This document shows, piece by piece, positions 17,732-25,669 of a DNA stretch of 64,000 bases. A program made the position numbers and the translations under genes. The stretch is taken from assembly GCA_016874005.1 (NCBI GenBank), contig VGVQ01000014.1, positions 40,365 through 104,364 of the forward strand, given 5' to 3'. Origin of the DNA: Gemmatimonadota bacterium. GTDB taxonomy: Bacteria > Gemmatimonadota > Gemmatimonadetes > Gemmatimonadales > GWC2-71-9. Numbering within the stretch: the first letter of the stretch is position 1; each line of letters begins with the position of its first letter. A model generated the notes under the pieces. That model searched no databases. It was not told the DNA's origin and saw only the letters and a list, made by a program, of their open reading frames with translations.

Positions 17732-18829
17732 TCAGCCTCCAGGGTGGACGGAATCGCCCAGGTCGAGCTGATACTCCTCTGGTCGCGGGAGGACGGGACG
17801 CTCTCGAAACAGCCGCAGCAGATCCCCCGCCAGTGCCTTTACCCCCCGGCTGTTGGAGTTGGTCAGGACCGCCACCGCCAGGCCAAGCTCGGGAACGATC
17901 ACGAGTTGAGCCGAGGCGCCAACGTGCGACCCGCCATGCCCTACCCTCTTCCGGCCATCGAGAGTATCGACCTCCCACCCGAAGCCGTACCCGGTCTCCT
18001 TTCCGTCCGCGGCTCGCATCGGGCTGAACAGCAGGTTGCGCCCCCGGTCGGAGAGCAGGGGACCCGCGACGACCCCGTGGGCGAACCGCACCAGATCTTC
18101 GGCCGTGGACAGGAACCCGCCGCCGGCCCAGACGTCGCTGTTGTCGACCGCGGGCCCGTTGATGACCGTCCCGGCCGCGGTTCGATGGTAGAACCCGGTC
18201 CGATTGGGGATGATCGAGTCGTACTGATCCGCGAGGGTATTGCCCATTCCCAACGGATCGAACACCTCGGCCTTCATCTCGGCGAGGAACTCACGGCCCC
18301 CGGGGCCTTCGACCACGACGCTGAGCAGATTCCAGCCGTAGCTCGAGTAGGAGAATCGCTGCCCCGGTGGAAACAACAACGGACGGTCCTGGAACTTGTC
18401 GAGCGCGGCCGTGACGGTGGGGTACCTGGTCCGGTTGACGATGTCGGCGGCGGTGTAATGGGGCAGGCCCGACAGGTGACCCGCCAGCTGTCGGCTCGTG
18501 ATCGGATACCCCTTGTCCGGAAAGCTCGGCACGTAACGCTGGACCGGTGCGTCGAGGTCGAGCCGCCCGGCCTCCCAGAGGCGGGCCAGCGCCACCGAGG
18601 TCAGCGCCTTGGAGATGCTGCCGACCCGGAACTTGGTGGCCCGGGTGACCGGAACCCGGTGCTCGAGATCGGCGAGACCGAAGGCTTCGGACCAGAGGAT
18701 CTCGCTCCCGCGGGCCACCGCGACCGAGGCGCCGGGGACCCCGTTCGCCTCGAGGTACCGCTCGACGACGGCCCGCGCGGAGTCGGCGATCGCCGCCTGA
18801 ATCGACAGCGCGGCCGCGAACAAGAGCAT
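17732..18829 (-). CDS. Exported serine hydrolase, beta-lactamase class C fold
   Basis: 365 aa with a short leader (LLFAAALSIQAAIA). The SxxK nucleophile is in FRVGSISKALTSVAL, the tyrosine motif is YSSYGWNLLSVV, and the third motif is VGHGGSHVGASAQ. Members act as esterases, D-aminopeptidases or peptidoglycan hydrolases; the substrate is not predictable. It stands next to another exported hydrolase (10 bases upstream), which points to a shared transcript. Confidence 0.85.
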   Translation of the reverse strand: MLLFAAALSIQAAIADSARAVVERYLEANGVPGASVAVARGSEILWSEAFGLADLEHRVPVTRATKFRVGSISKALTSVALARLWEAGRLDLDAPVQRYVPSFPDKGYPITSRQLAGHLSGLPHYTAADIVNRTRYPTVTAALDKFQDRPLLFPPGQRFSYSSYGWNLLSVVVEGPGGREFLAEMKAEVFDPLGMGNTLADQYDSIIPNRTGFYHRTAAGTVINGPAVDNSDVWAGGGFLSTAEDLVRFAHGVVAGPLLSDRGRNLLFSPMRAADGKETGYGFGWEVDTLDGRKRVGHGGSHVGASAQLVIVPELGLAVAVLTNSNSRGVKALAGDLLRLFRERPVLPRPEEYQLDLGDSVHPGG

Positions 18830-18840
18830 CTCAACGCTCC

Positions 18841-19779
18841 CTAACGACCGGCCTCGACCTCGGCCAGGAACTCGCGAATCGCCCGGGTGTAGACGGCCGG
18901 CTGGTCGACCATCGTGAGGTGGGCCGCGCCTGGGATGATGACAAGCTTCGATCCGGGCGCCCGCGATTGGTAGTACCGGTGAGCGTCGGGGGTCCCCTCA
19001 TCGAACTCGCCGGCCGTGAACAGAATCGGGACCGCGATCTCGGCGAGCCGATCGACCCGGTCGTAGTCCTTGAGGGTGCCGGTCGCGCGGAACTCGCTCG
19101 GTCCCCACATGTAGCGATAGACCAAGGCGCCGCTTCGGGCCGAATCGCCGGTCGCCTTGCCCGGCGGTGTCCGGTAGACGAACCGCGAGTAATAGGCGGC
19201 GGTCGCGGCCTGGTAGGCCGGCGAGTCGGTGGTGCCGGCCGTCTCGTGGGTGGCGATCGCGGTCTGCATCGAGTCGGGCAGGAACCGCTTCAGGGAATCG
19301 GCGTCGGCCTGCCACCGAGCGGCGCTCATCACCGAGCTTGCGAGGATCACGCTTCGGACCCCGGCCGGCTTGCCGAGCAGGTAGTCGGCCGCCAGCATGC
19401 TTCCCCAGGAGTGGCCCAAGAGATGGATCTCGCGGAGCCCCAACGCCGAGCGGAGACTGTCGAGTTCCCTGGCGTAGCGTTCGATGGTCATCAGGGTGGT
19501 GTCGGTGAGCGGCGACGATCGCCCCGCCCCGGTCTGATCGTAGAACACCACCGGCCGGTCGTCCGACAAGGCGGCCAACGAGTTGAGGTAGTAGCTCGGC
19601 GACCCCGGCCCGCCGTGGAGGAGGACCAGCGGGGTCTTCGGCCCCGAGCCCACCACCCGATACCAGATCCGGCCGCCAGGCACCTCGAGGTATCCCTCGC
19701 CGGGCTGGAGCGTCTTCGGGGCGGGGCCGCAGCCGACAACGGTCAACGCCGTCAGGATGGTCCAGGCGGTCAGGCGCAT
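18841..19779 (-). CDS. Alpha/beta hydrolase lipoprotein, proline iminopeptidase-like
   Basis: 312 aa. A lipoprotein signal (TILTALTVVGCGPAPK) precedes an alpha/beta hydrolase of the S33 type. It has the oxyanion motif LLHGGPGSPSYY, the DQTGAGRS segment typical of proline iminopeptidases, the nucleophile GHSWGS, the acid in GEFDEGTPDAH and the His in PGAAHLTMVD. It probably releases N-terminal residues from peptides in the periplasm. I start at ATG 19779, directly before the leader, not at the track's 19830. It ends 11 bases before the beta-lactamase-fold gene. Confidence 0.8.
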   Translation of the reverse strand: MRLTAWTILTALTVVGCGPAPKTLQPGEGYLEVPGGRIWYRVVGSGPKTPLVLLHGGPGSPSYYLNSLAALSDDRPVVFYDQTGAGRSSPLTDTTLMTIERYARELDSLRSALGLREIHLLGHSWGSMLAADYLLGKPAGVRSVILASSVMSAARWQADADSLKRFLPDSMQTAIATHETAGTTDSPAYQAATAAYYSRFVYRTPPGKATGDSARSGALVYRYMWGPSEFRATGTLKDYDRVDRLAEIAVPILFTAGEFDEGTPDAHRYYQSRAPGSKLVIIPGAAHLTMVDQPAVYTRAIREFLAEVEAGR

Positions 19780-19789
19780 TCGGAGACTC

Positions 19790-22700
19790 CTAACGTTGGC
19801 CGGGGCCGGTGGGCCACGGAATCGGTCCATACGGCGTTCGAGCGGGCCACAGTTCGTCCAGGGTGGCGGCGTCGTAGAGTCGGCCCGCCATCATCGTCAT
19901 TCCCACCTTGGCGGAGTTCCGGATGTCGACCGTCGGATCCGCGTCGAGGATCGCCAGGTCGGCGATCTTGCCGGCCGCGATCGACCCGATCTCGCGGTGG
20001 GCGCCGATGAAGTAGGCTCCGTCGTAGGTCGCGATCTTGATGGCCTCGAGCGGGGTCAATCCGGTGGAGTAGGCCCACAGCTCCCAATGGGACCCGATCC
20101 CGATCTGTTCGCCGTGCTCGCCAATGGCGGCGTATCCGCCCTGCCGAACGATATCCGCTACCCCTTCTGCGAGGATCGGAAACGCCATCTCCTCGATCGC
20201 CGCCGGCGGTGATGCCATCTTCGCGGCCAGCAGCGGGTAGGGCATGAAGCGCCGGTATTTCCGGTCGTCGAGCAGGTTGACCTGGGAACGGTAGTAGAGC
20301 ATCGCGCCGTTGGGGACGCCGGCGACGATGACCGTTGGGGAATAGACCAACCCCGCCTTTCCGAAGAACTCGGCGGCATCGCGGTAGATCGGCAAGTCGG
20401 CGATGAAGTGCTCCCAGCCGGATTGGCCGTCGATGGCGTAGCCGACGTCGAGATAGAGCGGACCGCCTTCGCTGGTGAGGCTGATTCCCCGCTCTCGAGC
20501 GGCCTGGGCGAGCCACTGATGCTGACGACGGCCCGGTTGCCGGTAGTTCTTGATGGTGGCGGCACCCCACTCGGCCCGTTTGTTCACCTGCCGCCTGGCC
20601 TCGTCGAGCGACTCGATCTCGGCGTGGTCACCCCAAGCGATCCCATGGGCGATCACGGTCTCCGCGCTGCTCAGCGTTCGCGGCCCGACCATCGCCCCCG
20701 CCTCGATCAACTCGGCCAGAGGGAAAGCCGAGAGGCTGGTGGTGGCCGGGTCGACGGCCGTGGTGACGCCGTAGGCCAGATCGAGGGCCGACTCGGAGCG
20801 GCGATTCGGAATGACCCCGGAGATCTCGGACGAGTGATGGGCATGGAGGTCGACCAGCCCGGGAATGATGGTCTTCCCAGTCACCGCGACGACGCGGTCC
20901 ACCCCGGCGGTATCGCAGCTACCTACACAGGTTATCCGCGCCCCGCGGACCACGATGGTACCCCGATCGATGACGCCCTGGCTGTCGACGGTGACGATCT
21001 TGGCGCCGACCAACGCGATCGAGCCGGCCGGGGTCCGGCGGGGGACTCGGAGTCGTACCTCGGTCGCCTCGACCCGCTTGGCCACCGCATCGTACCGGAC
21101 GTAGCGGCGGCCGGAGACGAACTCGAGCTGGGTTGCTGATCGCCAGCGAGGATAGAAGCCGCCCCAGTCGCCGATCCGGTCCCGTCCGGGCATCGGGACG
21201 TTGGGATTGGTCTCGACCGCCGGCACGGTGTCGGCCTCGGGCAGCGATGCCAGGTAGATCTCGTGGGCCCCATCGAACGCGATCCGGCTGCCGTCGAGGG
21301 ACAGCGCCGGCATGTTGCCGTGGTCACGCCGGGCCGGGAGCACGGCGTGGTCGACTTGCTCTCCCCCGGACCAATCGATCGACCGGACCAGGAACCGCTG
21401 GGCCAGGGCGTCGTCGTGGGGGAAGGGGCGGTAGAGCTCGCCGAACGCGAAGCGAGGCTTCTCCTGATACCCGAAGACGATCCGCCCGTCCGGACCGAGC
21501 CGGGGCGGGGCCCATGCCGCGGCGGCGGCCACCGGTTTGGGCACGCCGCCCTCGGCGGGCATCACCGCGATCCGCCAGCCATCGAGTTGGTCCCACCCGT
21601 TCCACCCCGCCGTTCCCGGACCGACCGTGACGGCGATCGACCGGCCATCGGCACTTTCGATCGGACCGAGATACTCGCCGGCCCGGGCGGTGAGCCGAGT
21701 GGCGGCGCCACCCCGCGCGGGCACCCGCCAGACATGGCCCCGATCGGTGACGCTCCAGGTGGCGAACAGGATGGCGCCGCCGTCGGTCGACCACGACGGG
21801 GTGAGGGCAAACCCGGTGGCCCCTTCGGCGGCCAGAGCCGTCGGCTGTCCGTTCGGCAGGTCCATGACCCAGACCTTGCCGACCGCGACGAACGCCAACC
21901 GGCCGCCGTCCGGACTCGAGACCGGCCACTGGAGGAACCGAACTTCGAGCGAGTCGTCGGCGATCGTGAGGTTGCCCCGGACCGGCTCGGCGACGACTCG
22001 TCTGACCCGGGCCGTGAACGGGATGTCGGCCACGGCGCCGGTGGCGACGTCGACCTTGGCGAGCTTACCCCGAAGGGTGAGAACGATCGCCTTGCTGTCG
22101 GGGGTCCAGGCGTAGCCCGGGAAGCCGCGATAGGCGTACTGGGTATTGGTCTGGCTCAGGTCCTTGGTGGCCTCGGGAACGAGCACCCGCTCGGCGCCGG
22201 TCGCGAGATCGCGAATCCACAGCGCCGTCCGGGGACGCATCCGGTGGCCCCGGTATTCGAAGGTCTCGCCGGGCATCTCCCGGGCGAAGGCGAGGAGCTT
22301 CCCGTCGGGAGACGGCTTGGGCGTGAGGGCGGCCGGTTCGTCGCCCTCGACGTCACCCGCGTAGGTCCCCCGGCGGAGGGCCTCCCGGTACCGCGGACCG
22401 GGCTCGGCCGGACCACCCTGCCTAACGTCGACATCCGCGCCCGAGGCCAGCTCGCGCCGGGCGATCCGGTGCCCCGCGGTGAGCATCCCGAGCCCTTCGT
22501 CGATGCTGTAGGAGACCTGGTAGTAGAGGAAGCCGCCGTCGGCCGAGAAGGCGGGGGCGTCCGGCTGGGTCAGGTTCTCGTGGACGATCGCGGTCGGCTC
22601 GCCTCCGGCGATCGGGAGCCGGAACAAGGCCCGGTTCTGCCGGTGCCAGCCCCGACCGGGCGTTCGGTTGAGCCGGACGGCCACGATCGAGCCGCCGTCG

Positions 22701-23146
22701 GGGGCCCAGGTCGGCTGGATGAACCGGACGTCGGGATCGCCGTGGACCCGCCTGGGATCGGAGCCATCGGCGGCGATGCTCCAGATGCCGAGCTGTCCGT
22801 CGCGGTCGGAGGCGAAGGCGATCCGACGGCCATCCGGCGAGATCGCCGGGTGGAAGTTGAGGGCCGGGCCGCTATTCTGGGTGAGCGCCACCGCCTCGCC
22901 GCCGGCGATCGGGACCCGGTAGAGGTGGCCGAGGAGATCGAAGGCGAGCCAGGACCCGTCGGGGGCGACATCGACCGACATCCCGGTCCCCTCTTCGGTG
23001 GTAAACTCGATGACTCGGGTCGTCCCGCCGGGCGGAGCCAGGGTCACCGTGGGATCGACCGGGTCGCCGCCGGCCGGTGGAGTCGCGCCGGCGCACCCGA
23101 GCGCGCCGAGAGCGGCGAGGCAGGCGCAATACTTAGTTATTGACAT
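19790..23146 (-). CDS. Exported TolB-propeller amidohydrolase
   Basis: 1118 aa lipoprotein (leader CLAALGALGCAGATPP). Residues ~30-680 form a TolB/WD40-like propeller with many repeats such as PDGRRIAFASDRDGQLGIW. A C-terminal amidohydrolase of the dipeptidase/imidazolonepropionase superfamily follows, with the metal motif GLVDLHAHHSSE, a YGVTTAVDP strand and, near the end, ADLAILDADPTVDIRNSAKV. It may cleave cyclic amides or dipeptides in the periplasm. The track start at 23425 reads through the upstream HMA gene in another frame. ATG 23146 is right and overlaps that gene by 14 bases. Confidence 0.85.
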   Translation of the reverse strand: MSITKYCACLAALGALGCAGATPPAGGDPVDPTVTLAPPGGTTRVIEFTTEEGTGMSVDVAPDGSWLAFDLLGHLYRVPIAGGEAVALTQNSGPALNFHPAISPDGRRIAFASDRDGQLGIWSIAADGSDPRRVHGDPDVRFIQPTWAPDGGSIVAVRLNRTPGRGWHRQNRALFRLPIAGGEPTAIVHENLTQPDAPAFSADGGFLYYQVSYSIDEGLGMLTAGHRIARRELASGADVDVRQGGPAEPGPRYREALRRGTYAGDVEGDEPAALTPKPSPDGKLLAFAREMPGETFEYRGHRMRPRTALWIRDLATGAERVLVPEATKDLSQTNTQYAYRGFPGYAWTPDSKAIVLTLRGKLAKVDVATGAVADIPFTARVRRVVAEPVRGNLTIADDSLEVRFLQWPVSSPDGGRLAFVAVGKVWVMDLPNGQPTALAAEGATGFALTPSWSTDGGAILFATWSVTDRGHVWRVPARGGAATRLTARAGEYLGPIESADGRSIAVTVGPGTAGWNGWDQLDGWRIAVMPAEGGVPKPVAAAAAWAPPRLGPDGRIVFGYQEKPRFAFGELYRPFPHDDALAQRFLVRSIDWSGGEQVDHAVLPARRDHGNMPALSLDGSRIAFDGAHEIYLASLPEADTVPAVETNPNVPMPGRDRIGDWGGFYPRWRSATQLEFVSGRRYVRYDAVAKRVEATEVRLRVPRRTPAGSIALVGAKIVTVDSQGVIDRGTIVVRGARITCVGSCDTAGVDRVVAVTGKTIIPGLVDLHAHHSSEISGVIPNRRSESALDLAYGVTTAVDPATTSLSAFPLAELIEAGAMVGPRTLSSAETVIAHGIAWGDHAEIESLDEARRQVNKRAEWGAATIKNYRQPGRRQHQWLAQAARERGISLTSEGGPLYLDVGYAIDGQSGWEHFIADLPIYRDAAEFFGKAGLVYSPTVIVAGVPNGAMLYYRSQVNLLDDRKYRRFMPYPLLAAKMASPPAAIEEMAFPILAEGVADIVRQGGYAAIGEHGEQIGIGSHWELWAYSTGLTPLEAIKIATYDGAYFIGAHREIGSIAAGKIADLAILDADPTVDIRNSAKVGMTMMAGRLYDAATLDELWPARTPYGPIPWPTGPGQR

Positions 23147-23363
23147 CGCCACTGCTCCGCGGAGGCGAGGGGTGAGCCCGGTACCCCGCCCGCTCGATGG
23201 CGTGGACCAAGTGCGGCAGGCGATCGGGTTCGCAATCGACGGTGGCCCGGCCGATGGCCACGGCCGTGAGGCGAACGTCGGGCACCGACTGGATGGCGCG
23301 GTTGACCGCGTTGAGGCAGTGGTGACACGACATCCCTTCGATGAACAGGACGTGATCTGACAT
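23133..23363 (-). CDS. Heavy-metal-associated (HMA) domain protein
   Basis: 76 aa single HMA domain, the size of a copper chaperone. The metal motif is GMSCHHC in the first loop, a variant of GMTCxxC with His between the cysteines. The rest follows the beta-alpha-beta-beta-alpha-beta pattern (VNRAIQSVPDV, ATVDCEPDRLPHLVHAIERAGY). The C-terminal tail is short and polar. It overlaps the start of the amidohydrolase gene. It may bind copper or another soft metal. Confidence 0.85.
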   Translation of the reverse strand: MSDHVLFIEGMSCHHCLNAVNRAIQSVPDVRLTAVAIGRATVDCEPDRLPHLVHAIERAGYRAHPSPPRSSGDVNN

Positions 23364-23486
23364 GGTCGGTCTGGCAATGATCGCCCTTGGGCCGGTGACT
23401 CGCAAGGCGCGCAGGTGGTGGACATGTTGCCCGGGGCACTCCCTCATTCCGGGTCGTAACGAATTGTCTGACAACCACTTGGGACC

Positions 23487-25073
23487 GTGGCCGAGAGGGC
23501 ACATTCCCTGCACTCCTCCGCCCTCGTGACCCCCACCTCGACCCCCACGGCCACCGGCTCGGCCCGGCCCGCGAACCCGGACCTGATGGTCCCGGTCCTC
23601 GACTTGAGTCGGGGGGCCCCGGACGCCGTGGCCCTGGCGACCTGGCACATGGCGTTGACGGAGCTGGTCGGAACGGAGATCCCCACCCAGCTGATGGGGC
23701 TGTGGGTCTACCCGGAGCGGGGCGGGGTGGTGTTGATCGGACCGGAGGCGTTGAGCGACGATGTGCTCCATCCGCCCGCCGCCCTGCCCCGGGTGAGCCA
23801 GGACGATCTCTTCCAGCTGGAGGAGACTCTTCGGCGGGCGAAGTATCTCTCGGCGATGGCGATCCCGATCCGCGGCAGCGATCGCGACGTGGGGCTGATC
23901 GTCATCGCCACCTTCGAGCCGGGGGCCTACGGGCCGCAGGCCGCCCGGGTCGCCCAGCGACTGGCCGACCGATTGGCCGATCCGCTGGCCACGTTAGGCA
24001 ACGTCCTGATGGCCGCCCCGTTGCCGCCGTCAGACCAGGACGACCCCGACCGACTCGCGGGCGCCTTGGCGGCCCTCGCCAACGACGCCCCCACCGGGCC
24101 GGAGTTGGTTCGTCGGCTCTCCGGCGTGCTCCACGCCCACGTGCCACACGATCGGCTCGAGGTGCTGATCTTCGCGAATGGCAACCGCACCGCCCTGCCG
24201 CTCTCTGGACTGGCGGGCCGCCGGCGCTGGGGCTCGGGTGCCGCGACCTGGAGCGACCTGGCCCGGTTGCTCTTGGAAGCGGCGGGGGACAGCCCCGTCG
24301 GCGCGATCGCCAACCTCGCCGCCGAGGCCCCCGGACTGGCCTGGCCCGGCGGCCACGCCCCCGGAGCGGGGCCGTCGCGGATCGCCTCGGTGGCGGGGGC
24401 GCGGATGGTGTTAGGCGGCGAGACGGTCGGGCTGGTGGTGCTGGGGCACGTCGCCCAAGGGCTCTATCGGCCGGTCGACGAAGAGGTCCTCGCCATCACC
24501 GCGACGGCCATCGCGGCGCGGGCCTTCGGCTTCCGGCTCGACGCCGAGGCCCACGGGCTCCGGGGACAGCTCGAGGTCCTCCAGGCACCGTCGCTGCCGG
24601 TGCTGCGGGCCGCCGAGTCGCTGGCCGCGACCAGCCACCTCGGGGAAGCCTTGAATCGGGTGGCCGCCGAAGTCCGCGAGCTGGTCCCCCACGACGTCCT
24701 CCGGTTCGTGCTCCGCACCGGCGACCAGGGCACCGTCGAATTCACCGCCGACCAGATCCGCCCGATCGCCGACCTGGCGACCATCCCGGTGTCCGAGTCC
24801 GCCGCCCGGCCGGTCCTCGACCACACCCGGACCTGGTCTCTCGGGCACCGCGAATCGATCGAGCAATTGGTCGTAGCACTCCGGGTCGCCGACCGGACCA
24901 CCGGCGCGCTAGTGCTCGAGGCCGGCCACTTCGAGGCGCCCCGCGACCAGGCGGCGATCGTGCAGCAGTTCGCCACCGTGCTGGCACCCCATCTCGAGTT
25001 GGTTCGCCGCTCGGCCGGCCCGCCGCGAGCGGCCGGCCCGGCGGTGGCCCCGGCCCGGCCCCTGCCCGCCTAA
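23487..25073 (+). CDS. Multi-GAF-like domain protein
   Basis: 528 aa soluble protein without a signal. Three similar ~150-residue units can be seen (around residues 40-170, 195-340 and 365-510). Each has a GAF-like pattern of a helix then hydrophobic strands (MAIPIRGSDRDVGLIVIATF, LGGETVGLVVLGHVAQGLYRPVDEEVLA, VVALRVADRTTGALVLEAGHFEAPRDQAAI). No kinase, cyclase or output domain is attached, so it probably senses a ligand and works with a partner. GTG start at 23487; an ATG at 23586 is a possible alternative. Divergent from the HMA gene. Confidence 0.65.
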   Translation: MAERAHSLHSSALVTPTSTPTATGSARPANPDLMVPVLDLSRGAPDAVALATWHMALTELVGTEIPTQLMGLWVYPERGGVVLIGPEALSDDVLHPPAALPRVSQDDLFQLEETLRRAKYLSAMAIPIRGSDRDVGLIVIATFEPGAYGPQAARVAQRLADRLADPLATLGNVLMAAPLPPSDQDDPDRLAGALAALANDAPTGPELVRRLSGVLHAHVPHDRLEVLIFANGNRTALPLSGLAGRRRWGSGAATWSDLARLLLEAAGDSPVGAIANLAAEAPGLAWPGGHAPGAGPSRIASVAGARMVLGGETVGLVVLGHVAQGLYRPVDEEVLAITATAIAARAFGFRLDAEAHGLRGQLEVLQAPSLPVLRAAESLAATSHLGEALNRVAAEVRELVPHDVLRFVLRTGDQGTVEFTADQIRPIADLATIPVSESAARPVLDHTRTWSLGHRESIEQLVVALRVADRTTGALVLEAGHFEAPRDQAAIVQQFATVLAPHLELVRRSAGPPRAAGPAVAPARPLPA

Positions 25074-25156
25074 CGCCACGCCGGGAGCACGAACCGGAAC
25101 GCGCTCCCCCGCGCGACGGTTCTTCGATCGCGGGAATTCGCGAGCGGAGCAGGACC

Positions 25157-25187
25157 AGCACGGGGCGGGATGGGCCCGCCCGGTGCT
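25157..25187. terminator. GC-rich hairpin between convergent genes
   Basis: AGCACGGGGCGGG / CCCGCCCGGTGCT pair over 13 positions with one mismatch around a 5-base loop. It lies in the 135-base gap between the convergent GAF gene and the lipoprotein gene. There is no T run on either side, so it would act as a hairpin-only or bidirectional terminator. Confidence 0.55.
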
Positions 25188-25208
25188 CCGGCGACCGATG
25201 ACTGTCGT

Positions 25209-25643
25209 CTACTGCACGATCACCGTGAGACTGCAGGGACCGAAATCCTCGTGCTGCTCGACCTTGTGGAACAGCTCGAACGACAACTGGGCCGACCCCG
25301 CGGCGCCGCCAGTGATGGTGCCGGCGAAGGCGCTGGCGCGAGTGAAACGGCCCGCCGGTTCGATCCGAATCTCGAACTCGGTGTCGGTCACCAAGGTCTC
25401 CGGGGTCCCGTCGGCCTTCAAGAACGAGGCCGTCATCTGAGCGCCGGCCGCGGGGATGGTCACACTGGCCGGGACGGCGACACAGGCGGCGTTAATGTTG
25501 ACCGTGGTGGCGCCGATGACGAGCCGCATCGTTTCGACCTCCGGCTCTCCTTCCTCCTCGTCGCTGCCGCACCCGGCGACGAAGGCCACCGCGGCCATCG
25601 CCGCGAACGACACCGCCATTCGAATAACCCGATTGAAACCCAT
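25209..25643 (-). CDS. Small lipoprotein downstream of a TonB receptor
   Basis: 144 aa. The leader (MAVSFAAMAAVAFVAGCGSDE) has a lipobox cysteine, followed by an acidic stretch. The body is a beta-sandwich-like domain with a Cys pair (NAACVAVP and GPCSLTVIV) and an EIRIEPAGRF strand. It follows the TonB receptor by 26 bases, so it is likely a surface or periplasmic partner that helps capture the same ligand. The large frame in the track (25209-27938) fuses this with a shadow of the receptor. Confidence 0.75.
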   Translation of the reverse strand: MGFNRVIRMAVSFAAMAAVAFVAGCGSDEEEGEPEVETMRLVIGATTVNINAACVAVPASVTIPAAGAQMTASFLKADGTPETLVTDTEFEIRIEPAGRFTRASAFAGTITGGAAGSAQLSFELFHKVEQHEDFGPCSLTVIVQ

Positions 25644-25669
25644 TGCCCTTCCCTCCCGAGTTGAGTTCA

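Noticed and set aside
21263-23143. 626-codon open frame on the plus strand
   Set aside because: Antisense shadow of the TolB-propeller amidohydrolase, with no recognisable fold.
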